DNA of 64,000 nucleotides, from assembly GCF_965661665.1 (NCBI RefSeq), contig NZ_CBFIEO010000011.1, positions 1-64,000 on the forward strand. The letters are read 5' to 3'. The notes under the pieces were generated by a model that was not told where the DNA came from, searched no databases, and saw only the letters and a list, made by a program, of their open reading frames with translations. This DNA comes from Cognatiyoonia sp965661665. GTDB lineage: Bacteria; Pseudomonadota; Alphaproteobacteria; Rhodobacterales; Rhodobacteraceae. Position numbers and translations under genes: made by a program. Below, piece after piece: positions 61,711 to 64,000 of the stretch (positions within the stretch are counted from its first letter, which is position 1; each line of letters starts with the position of its first letter).

Positions 61711-62679
61711 CTATCGCTCTTTCACGTAGGGCTCGCCACCGGCACGGGGTGGGATCGCCTTGCCCACAAAACCTGCAAGGATCACGACGGTGAGGATGTA
61801 GGGTAGCGCGTCGAGCAGTTGACCGTTCACTTTGAAACCAAGGGTGTTTTCCAAAAGGTCTGGGCGCAGGGCGAGGGCTTGCAGGAAGCCAAAAAGTAGC
61901 GTGGCATAAAGCGCATACCACGGCCGCCATTTGGCAAAGATCAGGGCGGCGAGTGCGATAAAGCCGCGTCCGGCGCTCATGTCCTTGGTGAAGCCCGCTT
62001 GCAGAGCGGTGGAGAGGTATGCCCCCGCCAACCCACAAAGGATGCCGCAGATGATCACGGCGGCGTAGCGCAGTTGGACGACGGAGACACCAGCAGTATC
62101 GACCGATGCAGGGTTCTCCCCCACGGCGCGGAGGCGTAGACCAAACCGTGTGCGGTAGAGCACCCACCATGTGAACGGCACTAGCAGGAAAGCGACGTAG
62201 ACAAGGATCGAATGGCCTGAGATGAGCTCGCGGTAAATCAGCCCAAAGAGCGGCACGTTTTGCAATGTATCGGCGAGAGGAAGGGTGATTGGTTCGAAGC
62301 GGCCTGCACCTTGCAGAGTTGGGGTTCTGCCGCCTTGAGCGAACCAGCTTTGCGCGACAACGACGGTAAGGCCTGCCGCAAGGAAGTTGATCGCGACGCC
62401 GGAAATCAACTGATTGCCGCGGAAGGTGATGGAGGCAACGCCGTGGATCGCGGACAAAAGCAGCGACGCCCCGATGCCTGCCAAAAGACCGACCCACGCG
62501 CTGCCGGAGGTGTAGGCAACAGCGGCGGCCATGAAAGCGGCGGCGAGCATTTTCCCTTCGAGCCCGATGTCGAAGATACCAGCGCGTTCTGAGTAGAGCC
62601 CCGCAAGGCAAGCCAGTAAAAGTGGGATCGCCAGACGGACGGAAGAGTCGAGGATTTGGAGGATAGTGAGCAGATCCAT
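61711..62679 (-). CDS. ABC importer permease (BMP-type nucleoside family), second subunit
   Basis: The 322-residue PF02653-type membrane protein has GIFDIGLEGKMLAAAF, GNQLISGVAINFLA and RLRAVGENPASVDTAGVSV. This is the shorter permease of BMP-family importers for nucleosides or purine-related solutes. It starts 2 bp after the first permease. Confidence 0.85.
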   Translation of the reverse strand: MDLLTILQILDSSVRLAIPLLLACLAGLYSERAGIFDIGLEGKMLAAAFMAAAVAYTSGSAWVGLLAGIGASLLLSAIHGVASITFRGNQLISGVAINFLAAGLTVVVAQSWFAQGGRTPTLQGAGRFEPITLPLADTLQNVPLFGLIYRELISGHSILVYVAFLLVPFTWWVLYRTRFGLRLRAVGENPASVDTAGVSVVQLRYAAVIICGILCGLAGAYLSTALQAGFTKDMSAGRGFIALAALIFAKWRPWYALYATLLFGFLQALALRPDLLENTLGFKVNGQLLDALPYILTVVILAGFVGKAIPPRAGGEPYVKER

Positions 62680-62681
62680 GA

Positions 62682-63773
62682 TTACGCCCCCTTCCGTACG
62701 GCAAGGAAAATGTGCTCAAGCGGCATCCTGACCATGTTGTCCAAAGCCCCAGTGAAAAGGATCACCAGCGCTTGGATCACAACGATGAGTTCGCGTGGGA
62801 TCGACGTCCAAAGCGCAAGCTCCGCCCCGCCTTGGTAAAGGAACCCGAAAAGGAGCGCGGCGAGGAAGACACCGAACGGGTGGCTGCGGCCCATCAAGGC
62901 GACAGCGATGCCGATGAAGCCCGCGCCTTCGACAGCGTTGAGGACGAGCCGTTCTGCTTCGCCCATGACGTTGTTGATGGCCATCATGCCTGCCAATGCG
63001 CCGGAGATCAGCATGGCGATCATGATGATTTTGGTTGGTCTGATGCCCGCGTATTTCGCAGCGCTTTCCGAATGCCCAAATGAGCGGATTTCATAGCCGA
63101 GGCGGGTGCGCCAGATGAGGAACCACAGGGCGAAGCAGGCGGCGACGGCGACAAAGAAGCTGATGTTCGCGGGTGCGCCGCGGAACAGTGGTGTTTCGGC
63201 GGTAGAGAACATGTCCTGGAACGATGGAAGGTGGGTCGCCTCTGGGAATTTTCCCGTGGCAGGTTCCATTGAACCCGTTGGTTTCAGGGCGCCGATCAGC
63301 AGGAAGTTCAATAATGCCGAAGCGATGAAGTTGAACATGATCGTGGTAATCACGATGTGGCTGCCGCGTTTGGCTTGCAATAAGGCCGGGATCGTCGCCC
63401 AAGCCGCGCCGAACAGGGCCGCAGATACGGTCGCACCCAGCAAGGCGAGGGACCAATGCGGCCACGGCAGATAGATACAGACGAGCGCGACGCCCAATCC
63501 CCCAAGCATCGCCTGACCTTCGCCGCCAATATTGAACATGCGCGCGTGGAAGGCGATGGCGACTGCGAGGCCCGTGAAGATGAAGTTCGTGGCGTAGTAC
63601 AAGGTGTAGCCCCAGCCGTAGGTGCTGCCCAAAGCCCCATCGATCATTAGCATCAACGCGGCCCAAGGGTTTTCTCCAATGGCGAGGATCACAATCGCAG
63701 ACAGAATCGCCGCCAGCAAAAGACTGATCAGAGGGACGAGGACGACCTCCGCCCATTTTGGCATCACATCCAT
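62682..63773 (-). CDS. ABC importer permease (BMP-type nucleoside family), first subunit
   Basis: The 363-residue PF02653-type membrane protein has FNIGGEGQAMLGGLG, SHIVITTIMFNFIASALLN and IRSFGHSESAAKYAGI. It overlaps the ATPase stop by one base (TAATG) and precedes the second permease. Substrate binding protein lies outside the window, if present. Confidence 0.85.
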   Translation of the reverse strand: MDVMPKWAEVVLVPLISLLLAAILSAIVILAIGENPWAALMLMIDGALGSTYGWGYTLYYATNFIFTGLAVAIAFHARMFNIGGEGQAMLGGLGVALVCIYLPWPHWSLALLGATVSAALFGAAWATIPALLQAKRGSHIVITTIMFNFIASALLNFLLIGALKPTGSMEPATGKFPEATHLPSFQDMFSTAETPLFRGAPANISFFVAVAACFALWFLIWRTRLGYEIRSFGHSESAAKYAGIRPTKIIMIAMLISGALAGMMAINNVMGEAERLVLNAVEGAGFIGIAVALMGRSHPFGVFLAALLFGFLYQGGAELALWTSIPRELIVVIQALVILFTGALDNMVRMPLEHIFLAVRKGA

Positions 63774-64000
63774 TATGCGGCCCCCTTGGTCATTCCGGCC
63801 ATCAAGAGACCAAGTTCTTTTTCGTCCGTTTCATCGGGCAAGCGTTCACCCATGATCCGGCCATCGAACATCACAGCGATGCGGTCGGAGAGGGAGAGGA
63901 TTTCTTCTAACTCGACCGAGACAAGCAAGATCGCTTTGCCTTGGTCGCGGAGGGCGACGATTTGTTGGTGGATGAACTCAATCGCGCCGATGTCGACGCC
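63773..64000 (-). CDS. ABC importer ATPase, C-terminal end (truncated by window)
   Basis: The last 75 residues (IGAIEFIHQQIVALRDQGKAI, VSVELEEILSLSDRIAVMFDGRI in part) match the second nucleotide-binding half of a duplicated sugar/nucleoside ABC ATPase. The D-loop and H-loop region reads LLVSVELEEI, with Val-Glu in place of the usual Thr-His. The gene continues beyond 64000. It is coupled to the permease gene. Confidence 0.8.
   Translation of the reverse strand, partial: GVDIGAIEFIHQQIVALRDQGKAILLVSVELEEILSLSDRIAVMFDGRIMGERLPDETDEKELGLLMAGMTKGAA

Noticed and set aside
61628..62719. 363-residue minus-strand ORF
   Set aside because: It is an alternative frame of the ABC permease gene at 61711-62679, rich in Arg, Pro and His as shadow frames are.

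Overview
The window reads as chromosomal DNA of an alphaproteobacterium of the Rhodobacterales (Roseobacter-like). The grounds are the mdh-sucCDAB-lpd, mch-sdhCDAB and ecm/ccr blocks, the addA-trxA junction, and FYDLN-acid, NnrU, DUF1737 and TIGR02186 proteins. No rRNA or CRISPR array was seen. There is one tRNA, tRNA-Ala(GGC).

Layout. 0-1.2 kb: the 3' end of addA, then trxA. 1.2-10 kb: a serine-cycle island of two divergent operons, a LuxR-type regulator with malyl-CoA lyase and glycerate kinase on the minus strand, and a class V aminotransferase with malate thiokinase, hydroxypyruvate reductase and serine hydroxymethyltransferase on the plus strand. 10-15 kb: an accessory stretch with a decayed RTX/Hint gene, a sugar-acid dehydratase with KDG kinase, a truncated secreted ORF and a decayed tyrosine recombinase. 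15-23.5 kb: a probable glycerol-3-phosphate/glycerophosphodiester salvage locus (HAD phosphatase, DeoR regulator, Ugp-type ABC importer, phosphodiesterase, Na/Pi-type phosphate transporter). A perfect 22-bp inverted sequence pair lies in its divergent promoter. 23.6-25.6 kb: a stress module (HchA-like, nitroreductase, HxlR regulator). 26-28 kb: tRNA-Ala, FYDLN protein, M48-like hydrolase and a GntR/FCD regulator. 28-48.6 kb: the TCA-cycle superlocus with Mcl2 and mesaconyl-CoA hydratase embedded in it. 50.9-55.8 kb: ethylmalonyl-CoA mutase and crotonyl-CoA carboxylase/reductase, divergently arranged around a PlsB-like acyltransferase. 56-57.6 kb: a quorum-sensing locus with an intact luxI and a luxR broken by three amber codons. 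57.6-64 kb: a RecD-like helicase, an SDR, a TIGR02186/TauE pair and a BMP-type (nucleoside-like) ABC importer running off the end.

How the genes work together. The serine-cycle genes make malate, malyl-CoA, acetyl-CoA and glyoxylate. The ethylmalonyl-CoA genes (ccr, ecm, mch, mcl2) return acetyl-CoA carbon to glyoxylate and C4 acids. Mdh, SucCDAB-Lpd and SdhCDAB link both to respiration. This fits assimilation of C1 or acetyl-CoA-yielding substrates without a glyoxylate shunt, although none of its other genes are in view.

The most interesting signal is a palindrome with core GTGATCAC. It occurs singly just before the GntR regulator's start codon and as pairs exactly 21 bp apart upstream of sucC, sdhC and (one half degenerate) sdhB. 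This looks like a locally encoded TCA regulon. Also notable are the number of decaying genes (six, plus one truncated fragment), the amber-only decay of luxR beside an intact luxI, and the proposed phosphorus-salvage locus.
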